DNA from: Gammaproteobacteria bacterium
GTDB lineage: Bacteria; Pseudomonadota; Gammaproteobacteria; DSM-16500
Length of the DNA stretch: 39,746 bases
Assembly (NCBI GenBank): GCA_013288815.1
Contig: JABDBD010000026.1
Span: forward strand, 1 to 39,746
Direction: 5' to 3'
Shown here piece after piece: positions 24,316-32,764 of the stretch (positions are counted from its first letter, which is position 1; each line of letters opens with the position of its first letter). The translations under genes were made by a program, and so were the position numbers. The notes under the pieces are model-generated. The model searched no databases, was not told the DNA's origin, and saw only the letters and a list, made by a program, of their open reading frames with translations.

Positions 24316-24458
24316 GGGTCTGTTGACAATTCTACTATGTTGGCCAGGAATCGGCGCTTTTTCGCGATTTGCTGCTCACATACTTCTGTGTATGCTGCGC
24401 TGCAAATCGCAAAAAAGCGCAGATTCCTGGCTCAACCTAGCGAATTGTCAACAGCCCC
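24316..24458. repeat. Palindromic element, family A copy 1 (143 bp)
   Basis: The ends are GGGTCTGTTGACAATT and AATTGTCAACAGCCCC. The inside is also a long imperfect palindrome: GCCAGGAATC and CGCTTTTTCGCGATTTGC have inverse copies in the right half. The whole unit can fold into one long hairpin. No coding capacity. It lies between asmA and xthA, two bases after the asmA stop, so any asmA-xthA read-through passes the hairpin. Other copies are at 32539 and 37496. Confidence 0.85.
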
Positions 24459-24460
24459 TT

Positions 24461-26410
24461 CTATGAACCGATTAAATTTTTAAGAAGCGCTCCAGCATCC
24501 CCTGGTAGTTTATTTTTAATAACATCTTTTAGTTTATCTTTTACATTCTCTTGTAAATGTTGAATTTGTTGTTTGGCAATTTGCTTTGCAATATCACTTG
24601 AATCTACCTTAACTGTGGGATTACTGAGATTACCTGTAATGCGAATTGGGATTGTTAAATTATAAATATTGAGAATATTTTTTCCCTTATTCTGCGCAGC
24701 TTCTTTAGAAGTTGTCTGCAGCTGATAATCGATTTGTTGATTAACCAAATCAATGCTTCCCTTACCTTTCGTGTCAAATCGCGGTGAATCTAACAATAAA
24801 TCGTTATTCGTCAGAATACCTTTTTGAATCACTGCCGTTGCTGAGAGATTCCCAAAGTTTGTATTATCCGATGAATCAGTCGGTGCAGCCTCATGTCTTG
24901 CTAAGGCATAAGCGGAATCAGCTAATTTGCCAATATTGACTCCCTCGATGACTCCTTCTTTTAAACTGAGGCTAGCATTACCATTTAGATTTTTAGTAAG
25001 AACATCCTGACTCAACCCTGAAGTCGTCACGTTTATTGATACTGTTCCAATCCCTTTTATTTTAATTTTACTTTCTGACTTTTTCATATTCGCAAGCAGC
25101 GATTTCATATTGATATTTATTAATTTTGCTTGCACAGAAATTTGTGGGGTAACCGCATTAAAATTCAAATTTGCATCAGCCTGCAGACTACCTTCGTAAA
25201 GAGAAGCAGTTATTGGAGATAACGCTAAAACACCATTTTTTAGCTGTGTTTTAACACTGATAGTATCCATCAGAAGTTTATCTGTTTTAAACTCCTCTGC
25301 TTTGACAACTCCAATTAAATTCATCTTTTGCAATGCTGTTTTGTCTCCGCTAGAAATAAAGTCAAAATCAAAATCAGCACTCACATTCTTCCCCATTTCT
25401 AAACTTGCCACATCTTGATTGATCGATTGCAGAAATTTTTTCAAATCAAATGAATCAATTTTTACATGTCCTGAAACAAGCGGATTATTTTGTAGATGAT
25501 CTATTTTTAAAATACCATTTAATAAAAGATTTGCTAGATGGCTTGCGAATCGATTCACAACAAGAGTATCGTTAGCCAGATCTGCAATCACATCACCGCT
25601 CAGTGCTAAAGAAATTTTTTGATTTGCTTGCTGCGTTTGAATCACAAAATCAAGATTATTTACTTGATACAATTTATTTTTTAAATCAACATTTACATTG
25701 CCATCAAAATTAATCTCACCTCTTCTAGCAGGATTTTGTATTGCAAATTTAAGCGAACCCGATATCGGGAAAGCCTGATCTAAGTGAATATTTTTTGCAT
25801 GTAACTCAACATTATCGAGATCAACACTTTGCTTGGCTTGTACGTTACTCCAATGAATTTGGGTATTCGTAATGTCAACACTAGGCACATCTAAACTCAT
25901 CACAAATGTAATTTTATTATTCTCTTGTTTTTCCACATTGGATGGATTTGGCGAAATATTTTGTGATGAAGACACCTGAACTGAAGCAGTATTCCCAGCA
26001 TTTATTTTGGTTGGTGAGAACTGCCAATTTGGATTTCCATCGGCATCTTTGATTAAGTTTAAAATCACACCATCAAGCTTGACACCAGAAGATTGGATTT
26101 TTCCATCTAACAATGGCAACAATTTAACTCCGATTGTTGCATGATTCACTTCAGCAAATACTTTTTCTTTAAATTCTGCTGGGTTCGATAATGTCATATG
26201 TCCCACTTTGACACCAAAGTAAGGAAAAAATTCCCAGGATAAATCACCATCGATTGTCAATTGTCTATCGGTATATTTAGCAGCCTGAGAGGCTATCAAG
26301 GGTTTGAACCGGTTTGGACTGACGCACGTCACCAACACGCTTAGTCCAACTACAGCAAGGAAAACGAGTATACCTAGGATTATACTGGTCAGTTTTAAAA
26401 TTTTTCGCAT
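24461..26410 (-). CDS. asmA: AsmA-family inner-membrane-anchored protein
   Basis: AsmA-like proteins have an N-terminal inner-membrane anchor and a long periplasmic beta-groove, and affect outer-membrane lipid/protein homeostasis; the family is related to bridge-like lipid transfer proteins. The 649-residue product has a membrane segment at about residues 6-30, then the typical AsmA start RFKPLIASQAAKYTDRQLTI with GDLSWEFFPYFGVKVGHMTL. The C-terminal AsmA domain contains LNGNASLSLKEGVIEGVNIG and the ending segments IRITGNLSNPTVKVD. Length is close to E. coli AsmA (617). It lies downstream of the tRNA-Gly gene on the same strand. No Shine-Dalgarno sequence stands out before the ATG at 26410. 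Confidence 0.93.
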   Translation of the reverse strand: MRKILKLTSIILGILVFLAVVGLSVLVTCVSPNRFKPLIASQAAKYTDRQLTIDGDLSWEFFPYFGVKVGHMTLSNPAEFKEKVFAEVNHATIGVKLLPLLDGKIQSSGVKLDGVILNLIKDADGNPNWQFSPTKINAGNTASVQVSSSQNISPNPSNVEKQENNKITFVMSLDVPSVDITNTQIHWSNVQAKQSVDLDNVELHAKNIHLDQAFPISGSLKFAIQNPARRGEINFDGNVNVDLKNKLYQVNNLDFVIQTQQANQKISLALSGDVIADLANDTLVVNRFASHLANLLLNGILKIDHLQNNPLVSGHVKIDSFDLKKFLQSINQDVASLEMGKNVSADFDFDFISSGDKTALQKMNLIGVVKAEEFKTDKLLMDTISVKTQLKNGVLALSPITASLYEGSLQADANLNFNAVTPQISVQAKLININMKSLLANMKKSESKIKIKGIGTVSINVTTSGLSQDVLTKNLNGNASLSLKEGVIEGVNIGKLADSAYALARHEAAPTDSSDNTNFGNLSATAVIQKGILTNNDLLLDSPRFDTKGKGSIDLVNQQIDYQLQTTSKEAAQNKGKNILNIYNLTIPIRITGNLSNPTVKVDSSDIAKQIAKQQIQHLQENVKDKLKDVIKNKLPGDAGALLKNLIGS

Positions 26411-26440
26411 GGCAAACCTTTTGAGTATGTAGTTTTCGAA

Positions 26441-26514
26441 TGGAGCGGGTGATGGGAATCGAACCCACGCTATCAGCTTGGGAAGCTAAAGTTCTACCAT
26501 TGAACTACACCCGC
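26441..26514 (-). tRNA. tRNA-Gly (anticodon CCC)
   Basis: The minus strand folds into a full cloverleaf: acceptor GCGGGTG/CACCCGC, D arm GTTC/GAAC, anticodon stem TTAGC/GCTGA with loop TTCCCAA (anticodon CCC), T arm GTGGG-TTCGATT-CCCAT, discriminator T and encoded CCA. 74 bases. Glycine is supported by the anticodon. No terminator is seen before asmA 30 bases downstream. Confidence 0.96.
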
Positions 26515-26536
26515 TTTAGGTTAAATCTGAGGAGCT

Positions 26537-26564
26537 ATTCTAAGCTATTTAAAATGCAGGTCAA
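26537..26564 (-). promoter_or_regulatory. Sigma70 promoter of tRNA-Gly
   Basis: On the minus strand TTGACC (26564-26559), 16 bases, TAGAAT (26542-26537), about 22 bases before the tRNA 5' end. Good match to -35/-10 consensus. Confidence 0.75.
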
Positions 26565-26717
26565 CTTGAGTCTGACTGTGACATCAAAATACTTTTTTAG
26601 GGCGCTATAGCTATACATAGAGCGCATCGTCACACAGTAAATAAAAAAACACCAAAATCCGTTGTCCGGCGGGCATAATAAGCTCGCGGAACGACAAATT
26701 AGTTAGGAGAGATGGAT

Positions 26718-26757
26718 GAAAAAAGGGTGCCAGATTTGTTCTGACACCCTTTTTTTA
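26718..26757 (-). terminator. Rho-independent terminator of the first M4 protease gene
   Basis: AGGGTG-t-CAG AACAAAT CTG-g-CACCCT (minus strand) followed by TTTTTTC, 15 bases after the protease stop. It also has a T-run in the other direction and may work both ways. The rest of the gap 26521-26771 holds only the tRNA promoter. Confidence 0.9.
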
Positions 26758-26771
26758 ACCTAGATCAAAAA

Positions 26772-28385
26772 TTAGCATTTACTAACATCTATCCCAACGC
26801 CTTCCAGTGCTTTTGCTACCGAACCTGTCTTGTACTTGTAGTCTTCAGTTGCTTTCATCACACCACATGCAGCATCTTCAAACGATGTATTGGGCGTCCA
26901 ATAATCCAAATTAGCTTTAACCATTACATCAAATGCTTTTCGGGTATCCCAGCCTTTGGATGTTCCAATTAAATAAAACGCTTTATTGAAAACACCACTG
27001 GAATAATGCACATCGATACCGTCATTATATTGACTAACATTATCAATTGAACACCACATTCCAGGCGCTCTACCATTACAATCCTTCGAAGGTTCATCCA
27101 TATATCTCAACGCTTTGCCATCCGCCTTGAAAATTTCTGGCCCTATTTGCCAACTGTTTTTCCCAATAGAGTAAAACTCTGCGGCTTGAGCAGCCATATC
27201 GGAAAACGCTTCGTTTAAGCCACCGGATTGACCCTGATATACAAGATGAGAATGCTGTTCTGTAAACCCATGACTGATTTCATGCGCACCGACACCTAAT
27301 GAAGTCAGTGGATAAAACATACTAATTCCATCGCCGAAAGTCATTTGTCTCCCATCCCAATAGGCATTATCCATATTCTCATGTACACGCATCACAAGCA
27401 CCATGGGTTTTCCATCTTGAGTCAGCACAGGCATGTCATACCATTTTTGATACATTTCTTTGATAACTTTACCTGCATACAAAGCATCATTACTTGGAGA
27501 ATACCCACCATTGACCGCATCAAAATCAGCATTCCAAAATATATTGTTATGATCTGCATCGGGTTGTTCACATTTAAATGACACCGTGCTGTCACCACTT
27601 CGTCTATCTTTGACACTGACATCTTCATTTTCTAAATAACATGTTTGACTTGGCTCATCACGTGTTACGGCTAGCGTTGAATAATTATCCGTTGACCCAT
27701 CATAGACTAATTTGCCCATTTTAAGATTGCCACCAAACCCGCCACCTTGCGACGATTCAGTTTGGATATTATTCCATTGTTGGAAAACATTAAATGTTAG
27801 CGCATCGACGATATACGTCGGTTTTGCAGGTAATGCCTGTGAAGTATCCGTATAAAAACTAACAAGAAAAGCCCAATGTGCTTTGTTATTTTTATCAACA
27901 AAAACCATTAACTCTGTTTTTGAGTCTCGGATAGCGCTCTTAAGTCCGTTACTTTTCTGATACGCTTGAACGACATTTTGCAGTGCTTTATCCGCTTGAG
28001 CAGAGTTAAATATAAAAGCAGGAGCACTATTTAAGTCTGCTTCCAGGTCTTGATATAGCAACCCATTTAAACTACCTTCATTTTGCTGTTTAACTGTTAA
28101 GTGCTGGAGACCCGCTATCTTTTGTCCGCCCGGAATATGAGCGATAGCATCACCACCCCACACTGAATAGCCATTGAATGTTTCTTTTAACCGCATATGA
28201 GTTGTTTGATTAAAATCTACCTCGCTGCTTGTCTGTTTTAAGGCAAAATGCGGCATTAAAGAAAAAGATTGTAAAAAAGAAAGAGGCTCATGCTGAAGAT
28301 TTACAGGTGTTGCAGCCCAAACAGAAGTGACACCGACAACGGACAATCCTATCAAAACAGTACGCGAAGCAAACATCTTATGCAT
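26772..28385 (-). CDS. Secreted M4 (thermolysin-like) zinc metalloprotease, paralog 1
   Basis: The 537-residue preproprotein has a signal peptide (cut near SVWAA, residue 24-25), a FTP/PepSY-type propeptide to about 205, and an M4 catalytic domain. The zinc site is complete: HEISH (His368, Glu369, His372) in GVGAHEISHGFTEQHSHLVY, third ligand Glu392 in GGLNEAFSDMAAQ, and the transition-state His460 in DVHYSSGVFNKAFY. It resembles Legionella ProA/Msp, a type II secretion substrate. The ATG at 28385 has GGGAG seven bases upstream. Next to it on the same strand is a close paralog, and gspDEF follow within 5 kb, so T2SS export is likely. Confidence 0.95.
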   Translation of the reverse strand: MHKMFASRTVLIGLSVVGVTSVWAATPVNLQHEPLSFLQSFSLMPHFALKQTSSEVDFNQTTHMRLKETFNGYSVWGGDAIAHIPGGQKIAGLQHLTVKQQNEGSLNGLLYQDLEADLNSAPAFIFNSAQADKALQNVVQAYQKSNGLKSAIRDSKTELMVFVDKNNKAHWAFLVSFYTDTSQALPAKPTYIVDALTFNVFQQWNNIQTESSQGGGFGGNLKMGKLVYDGSTDNYSTLAVTRDEPSQTCYLENEDVSVKDRRSGDSTVSFKCEQPDADHNNIFWNADFDAVNGGYSPSNDALYAGKVIKEMYQKWYDMPVLTQDGKPMVLVMRVHENMDNAYWDGRQMTFGDGISMFYPLTSLGVGAHEISHGFTEQHSHLVYQGQSGGLNEAFSDMAAQAAEFYSIGKNSWQIGPEIFKADGKALRYMDEPSKDCNGRAPGMWCSIDNVSQYNDGIDVHYSSGVFNKAFYLIGTSKGWDTRKAFDVMVKANLDYWTPNTSFEDAACGVMKATEDYKYKTGSVAKALEGVGIDVSKC

Positions 28386-28518
28386 AGCGGTCTCCCTGTT
28401 GTTAAATAAATCCTCCTTGAATCTTAAAACTAGTATGACACTATTTAATGAAAATAGTTAGAGGCAGATATGTCAACAGCCTCTAACTCACTCATCTTAC
28501 GCACTGCGTTATCACCAC

Positions 28519-28633
28519 TGTCATTCCCGCGCAGGTTAATGATATTCAGGCAATGCATGCTGCTACTGAAAAATAGATTCCCGCAGTATGTCGTATCAAC
28601 GCATGCGTTGATAGTATTGCCGCGGGAATGACA
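28519..28633. repeat. Long palindrome with TGTCATTCCCGCG ends
   Basis: TGTCATTCCCGCG at 28519 is inverted as CGCGGGAATGACA ending at 28633, in the 315-base gap between the two M4 genes. Inside, TATCAACGCATGCGTTGATA (28594-28613) is a perfect 20-bp palindrome. The ends belong to a widespread class of intergenic repeat (GTCATTCCCGCG). No open frame of its own; the rest of the gap is leader of paralog 1 and the 3' flank of paralog 2. Confidence 0.78.
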
Positions 28634-28700
28634 TATTGGTGTTAATATTTCTGCTGGTATCGGAGTAACTAACATACCACCTAGCAACACTAAATCTTTT

Positions 28701-30302
28701 TTAGCAATGGGTATCAACAATCCCTACTTGTGAAATAGCTTGTTTCACTGCTAGTGAAGAATAATGATAATCATTAGTCGCTTTTAAAATACCACATGCA
28801 GCTTCTTTAAACGTGGAAGTCGATGTCCAATAATATCGGTTTGCTTGCACCATCACGTCAAATGCTTTTTTGATATCCCAATCTTTCGCCACACTCATTT
28901 GATAAAATATTTTATTAAATATTCCACTGCTAAAATGCACATCTGTCGTATTGTGGAAATCTTTTATGTTATTAATAGAGCAGTCATATCCAGGCTTATC
29001 TCCTTTACGACAATCCTTGGTTGGTTCATCCATATATCGTAAAGCTTGATTTTTTCCTTTCATTATTTCAGGACCAATCTGCCAACTGTTTTTTCCCGTA
29101 GAGAAATATTCAGCTGCTTGGGCTGCCATATCTGAAAAAGATTCATTCAGACCACCCGACTGACCATCATAAACAAGATTAGAATGTTGCTCAGTAAAAC
29201 CATGACTAATTTCATGCGCAGCGACACCTAACGAAACTAACGGATAAAAAGTATATTCCCCATCACCAAATGTCATTTCCTTTCCATCCCAATAAGCATT
29301 TTCCATGCTGGCATGCACAACCATGGTAAGCATCATAGGCTTGTCATCCTTCATTAAGACTGGAATGCCATACCATTTTTCATACATTTCTTTAATGATT
29401 TTCCCTGCATAAAGCGCATCATTACTCGGAGAATATGCCCCATTTGTCGTATCGAAATTTTCATTCCAATAAATGTTATTATGCTGCGAGTCAGGCTTAG
29501 CACAATCAAAATGAACCACTTCATTATTTTTGCGAATATTTCTCACGGTAACAGAATCATTTTGCAAATAACAAATATTCGAAGCATCGCGCAGCATTGT
29601 TAATGCTGGATAATCATGTTTTAAATTGTCATAAATGAACTTGCCCATTTTGGGATTTCCACCCAATCCGCCACCTTGAACACCATCAAGCGTTTGAATG
29701 TTATTCCAGTGTTGATAGGTTGAAAAATTAACTGCGTCCAAAATATAGTTAGGCTGCATAGGCAATCCATCATTATTATTAATCGAAAAACTGATTTTAT
29801 AAGCCCAGTGTGCACGCTTATTTTTATCGATATAGACAATTAAATCTGACTTTTCATCACTAGGTTTCGTTTTCATGTTAGCGGCATGTTGTGATAACTC
29901 ATAAGCATATTGTAATGCTTTTTTTGCCTGTTCGGGCATGAATACATAATGAGGCGTTTCGACTAAATCAACAGGCAATCCTTTGTAAACTACGCCACTG
30001 TAAGAAAGCTGAGGATTCGCAAACAAATCTGTACTTAACAATGAGATCTTTGGTGGAACATGCACAACAATATCAGCTCCCCACACCGGATAATGCTGAT
30101 ACATTTGTTGAAAACGAACATGTGTCACATGATTGAAATCAATATCGCGCTGCAACTCTTTCATTTGTGATTCATTCGTCACAAGAGACAACAAAGCCGT
30201 CGACGGATTACTCAGATCCACAGCCGTCGCTGCAAACAGACTAGTCGATAGAATACTTGCGCTTAAAACCAGTGATCGCAATATAAATAAACTTGAATAC
30301 AT
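28701..30302 (-). CDS. Secreted M4 (thermolysin-like) zinc metalloprotease, paralog 2
   Basis: The 533-residue product is closely related to paralog 1 along the whole length (same propeptide plan and identical stretches such as HEISHGFTEQHS). Signal peptide MYSSLFILRSLVLSASILST with cleavage near SLFAA. Zinc ligands His363, His367 and Glu387, catalytic Glu364, and His456 in DVHFSSGIFNK are present. Paralog 1 has His380 where this has Asn in the EQHSNLVYDG segment; both remain plausible active enzymes. The ATG at 30302 is chosen for AGGGAA seven bases upstream and for the signal peptide; a longer frame to 30374 would bury the signal. Tandem duplication is the simplest origin. Confidence 0.94.
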   Translation of the reverse strand: MYSSLFILRSLVLSASILSTSLFAATAVDLSNPSTALLSLVTNESQMKELQRDIDFNHVTHVRFQQMYQHYPVWGADIVVHVPPKISLLSTDLFANPQLSYSGVVYKGLPVDLVETPHYVFMPEQAKKALQYAYELSQHAANMKTKPSDEKSDLIVYIDKNKRAHWAYKISFSINNNDGLPMQPNYILDAVNFSTYQHWNNIQTLDGVQGGGLGGNPKMGKFIYDNLKHDYPALTMLRDASNICYLQNDSVTVRNIRKNNEVVHFDCAKPDSQHNNIYWNENFDTTNGAYSPSNDALYAGKIIKEMYEKWYGIPVLMKDDKPMMLTMVVHASMENAYWDGKEMTFGDGEYTFYPLVSLGVAAHEISHGFTEQHSNLVYDGQSGGLNESFSDMAAQAAEYFSTGKNSWQIGPEIMKGKNQALRYMDEPTKDCRKGDKPGYDCSINNIKDFHNTTDVHFSSGIFNKIFYQMSVAKDWDIKKAFDVMVQANRYYWTSTSTFKEAACGILKATNDYHYSSLAVKQAISQVGIVDTHC

Positions 30303-30535
30303 AAAATTTTCCCTAAAAATTGAATATGGATGGTGAATAAGATTTTTGTTAGATAGGAATATATAGACAAACAATCCAGAGAGGATTGCTAGACAGTGAT
30401 GTCTTTATGTAGAAACTTAGGAATAAAAAAGATGAGGTCGCAACTTTATCATCCAGATGTTTGCGTATCAACAACATTTTCAAAAAAACTATAGTTAAGA
30501 TATAATTTATCAAAATTTCCATAAGGGACGCCATC

Positions 30536-30847
30536 ATGTATAAGATTTGCTTTTATGTACCAGAATCTCACCTAGATCTTGTCAAGAATGCATTGTTTTC
30601 TGCTGGCGCAGGTAAAATAGGTCACTATGATTGTTGTGCGTGGCAAGTATTGGGCGAAGGCCAGTTTATGCCATTAGTGGATAGCCAAGCCTACATAGGC
30701 GCAGAAGGCGAGCTGGAAAAAATTGCTGAATACAAAGTTGAAATGGTTTGCAATGATGAGATCATTCACTCTGCCATTGAAGCATTAAAAAAAACACACC
30801 CCTATGAAATGCCTGCATACCAAGTGTGGCGAGTGGAATCTATTTAA
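30536..30847 (+). CDS. Stand-alone NIF3/YqfO C-terminal-like domain protein
   Basis: The 103-residue product matches the small domain inserted in or appended to NIF3-family proteins (YqfO type, with a CutA/PII-like fold): YKICFYVPESHLDLVKNALF, then SAGAGKIGHYDCCAWQVLGE and the C-terminal KKTHPYEMPAYQVW. Here it is a free protein without the metal-binding NIF3 core. Function is not known; PII-like folds often bind nucleotides or metals. sbcB follows 31 bases after the stop. A TATAAT-like box lies at 30495-30500. Confidence 0.88.
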   Translation: MYKICFYVPESHLDLVKNALFSAGAGKIGHYDCCAWQVLGEGQFMPLVDSQAYIGAEGELEKIAEYKVEMVCNDEIIHSAIEALKKTHPYEMPAYQVWRVESI

Positions 30848-30878
30848 CTGGGTTCTTATCCATAACTGAGATTATTTA

Positions 30879-32300
30879 ATGCAAACCTATTTATTTTATG
30901 ACATTGAAACAACAGGCTTAAACAAATCATTCGATCAGATTTTACAGTTTGCAGCCATCCGCACTGACTTGCATTTTAAAGAAATTGAACGCTATGAATT
31001 AAAAGTTAAATTAAATCCTGATACTGTCCCTTCCCCTCGCGCGCTGATTACTCATCAAATCAGTCTTCATGAAATAAAGAATGCATCAAAAGAATTAGAT
31101 GCAATTAAGCAAATTCACACATGGTTGAACGCTACTGGCACGATTAGTCTAGGCTATAATACATTAGGTTTTGACGATGAATTTTTGCGTTTTTCTTTTT
31201 ATCGGAATTTGTTATCGCCTTACACACATCAATATTCCAATCAATGCAGTCGCATGGATTTGTATCCGATTGCTGTTCTGTATTCTCTTTTTAAAAAAGA
31301 TATCATAGAGTGGCCATCTATCGATGGACAGCTCACTCTGAAACTAGAGCACATCAATACAGCCAATCAATTTGCTCCCGGTGCCGCACACAATGCAATG
31401 GTCGATGTTGAAGTCACATTAGCATTGGCAAAACGCTTATCTCAAGCGCATGAGATGTGGAATTTTGTATTAGGCTATTTTAATAAAAAAATTGACAAAG
31501 AACGCTGCGAACAACTTCCTTGTGATTTCAAAACATCGCTGGGGAATCATCAGCATGGCTTAGTCGTTGATGGTATATTCGGAGGCAAGCAATATTATCA
31601 ATGCCCAGCTATATTTATTGGCGAACATACTATCTACAAAAATCAAAGCCTGTGGTTACGCCTAGACACGCCCTTACTGCAAACAACCACTGACGATAAC
31701 ATTGCAGAAACAACATGGGTTATTCGAAAAAAATGGGGCGAACCCAGTTTTATTTTACCGCCTAAAGAACGCTTTTTAACGATGCTTTCATCGGAACGGC
31801 AAGTATTAGCAGAAAAAAATAAAAAATGGTTACAAGAAAATCCTGAGAGATTTAAACAAATTGTGACATACCATAGACAATATGTTTATCCTACTTATCC
31901 GAACATCGATATTCAAGCAGGTTTATATCTTAATGGTTTTTGGTCGAAAGATGAAGAATACGCATGCACGCGTTTCCATACAACAACACCGCATGAAAAA
32001 GCAAAATTAGTGGGAACCATGCAAAATGAAATCTTACAAACATTAGCGATTCGAATATTGGGAAGACATTACCCTGATACGCTTAACGAACACCAATTAA
32101 AATTATTTAGCGATTATTTAAAAAAGATAACTATTGCAAATGAAGTGATGGTCGATTACCGGGGCGAAAAAAAACTATCGCCGCAAGCTGCGCTCGATGA
32201 TATCCATGAATTACGAAAAGCGGATTTAACATCTTCTCAAAAAAATTTATTAGATGAGCTTGAGCAATATTTGGGTGAGCATTTTATGCAGGCGAACTGA
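30879..32300 (+). CDS. sbcB: Exodeoxyribonuclease I
   Basis: Exonuclease I degrades single-stranded DNA 3' to 5' in recombination and mismatch repair. The 473-residue product (E. coli 475) begins with the DEDD motif I FYDIETTGLNKSFDQILQFA, has motif II SLGYNTLGFDDEFLRFSFYR, and motif III AAHNAMVDVEVTLALAK with the catalytic His and Asp. The SH3-like and C-terminal helical domains follow (GFWSKDEEYACTRFHTT). It begins 31 bases after the NIF3-like gene, likely cotranscribed. A weak stem AAAAACC/GGTTTTT right after the stop may end transcription. Confidence 0.95.
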   Translation: MQTYLFYDIETTGLNKSFDQILQFAAIRTDLHFKEIERYELKVKLNPDTVPSPRALITHQISLHEIKNASKELDAIKQIHTWLNATGTISLGYNTLGFDDEFLRFSFYRNLLSPYTHQYSNQCSRMDLYPIAVLYSLFKKDIIEWPSIDGQLTLKLEHINTANQFAPGAAHNAMVDVEVTLALAKRLSQAHEMWNFVLGYFNKKIDKERCEQLPCDFKTSLGNHQHGLVVDGIFGGKQYYQCPAIFIGEHTIYKNQSLWLRLDTPLLQTTTDDNIAETTWVIRKKWGEPSFILPPKERFLTMLSSERQVLAEKNKKWLQENPERFKQIVTYHRQYVYPTYPNIDIQAGLYLNGFWSKDEEYACTRFHTTTPHEKAKLVGTMQNEILQTLAIRILGRHYPDTLNEHQLKLFSDYLKKITIANEVMVDYRGEKKLSPQAALDDIHELRKADLTSSQKNLLDELEQYLGEHFMQAN

Positions 32301-32389
32301 AAAACCCTATAACATCATGGTTTTTGCTCATTTTGAAAAATAATTGTAACTATTCAGCATGAATATTCGGATAACACCAGACACCGTCG

Positions 32390-32467
32390 TTGCGAGGCCG
32401 CGTAGCGCTTGGCCGTGGCAATCCAGAGGTGTAGATTGCCACGGCCAAGCGCTACGCGGCCTCGCAA
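32390..32467. repeat. Perfect 34-bp inverted repeat
   Basis: The arms 32390-32423 and 32434-32467 are perfect inverse copies around a 10-base loop. The left starts TTGCGAGGCCGCGTAGCGCT. It belongs to the CGT(C/T)GTTGCGAGG class of intergenic repeat found in many bacteria. It shares the 464-base gap between sbcB and gspD with the family A copy at 32539-32624; the remaining gap is AT-rich and holds the gspD leader. Confidence 0.85.
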
Positions 32468-32538
32468 TAACAGAGCCTGGTGGGAGCTCGCTGTTACAAA
32501 TAATTTCCGCAAAGACCTCCCTGAAGGATAGCCGCATA

Positions 32539-32624
32539 GGGTCTGTTGACAATTGGTTTTCGGCCCCAAAAATCTGACATTTCTGAACCTTTTTGGAATC
32601 CGAAAACCAATTGTCAACAGACCC
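32539..32624. repeat. Palindromic element, family A copy 2 (86 bp)
   Basis: The ends are GGGTCTGTTGACAATTGGTT and its inverse AACCAATTGTCAACAGACCC, 25 bp with CGG at the inner side. The centre CCAAAAATCTGACATTTCTG is shared, inverted, with copy 3 at 37496. Right flank TTCTATG is the same as next to copy 1. Non-coding. Confidence 0.87.
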
Positions 32625-32764
32625 TTCTATGGAGATTTTTTGCTTCACTAGAATTCTTGCTGCTTAATATTATCCATTGCATATTTCCCAAACAAAAAAT
32701 ACAATAAGCACTCTTAATTATCGCCACATCGCAACTCTACTCAAGAAACTCATATAGGATATTC

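Noticed and set aside
28445-28720. 91-codon minus-strand frame between the M4 genes
   Set aside because: It spans the palindrome at 28519-28633 and overlaps the end of the paralog 2 gene; no start signal.
30485-30500. GTTAAGATATAAT before the NIF3-like gene as another PmrA-type site
   Set aside because: Only one half-site is present, without an 11-bp-spaced partner.
32328-32648. Open frames on both strands in the sbcB-gspD gap
   Set aside because: They are translations of two palindromes (RPRSAWPWQS-type peptides typical of this repeat).
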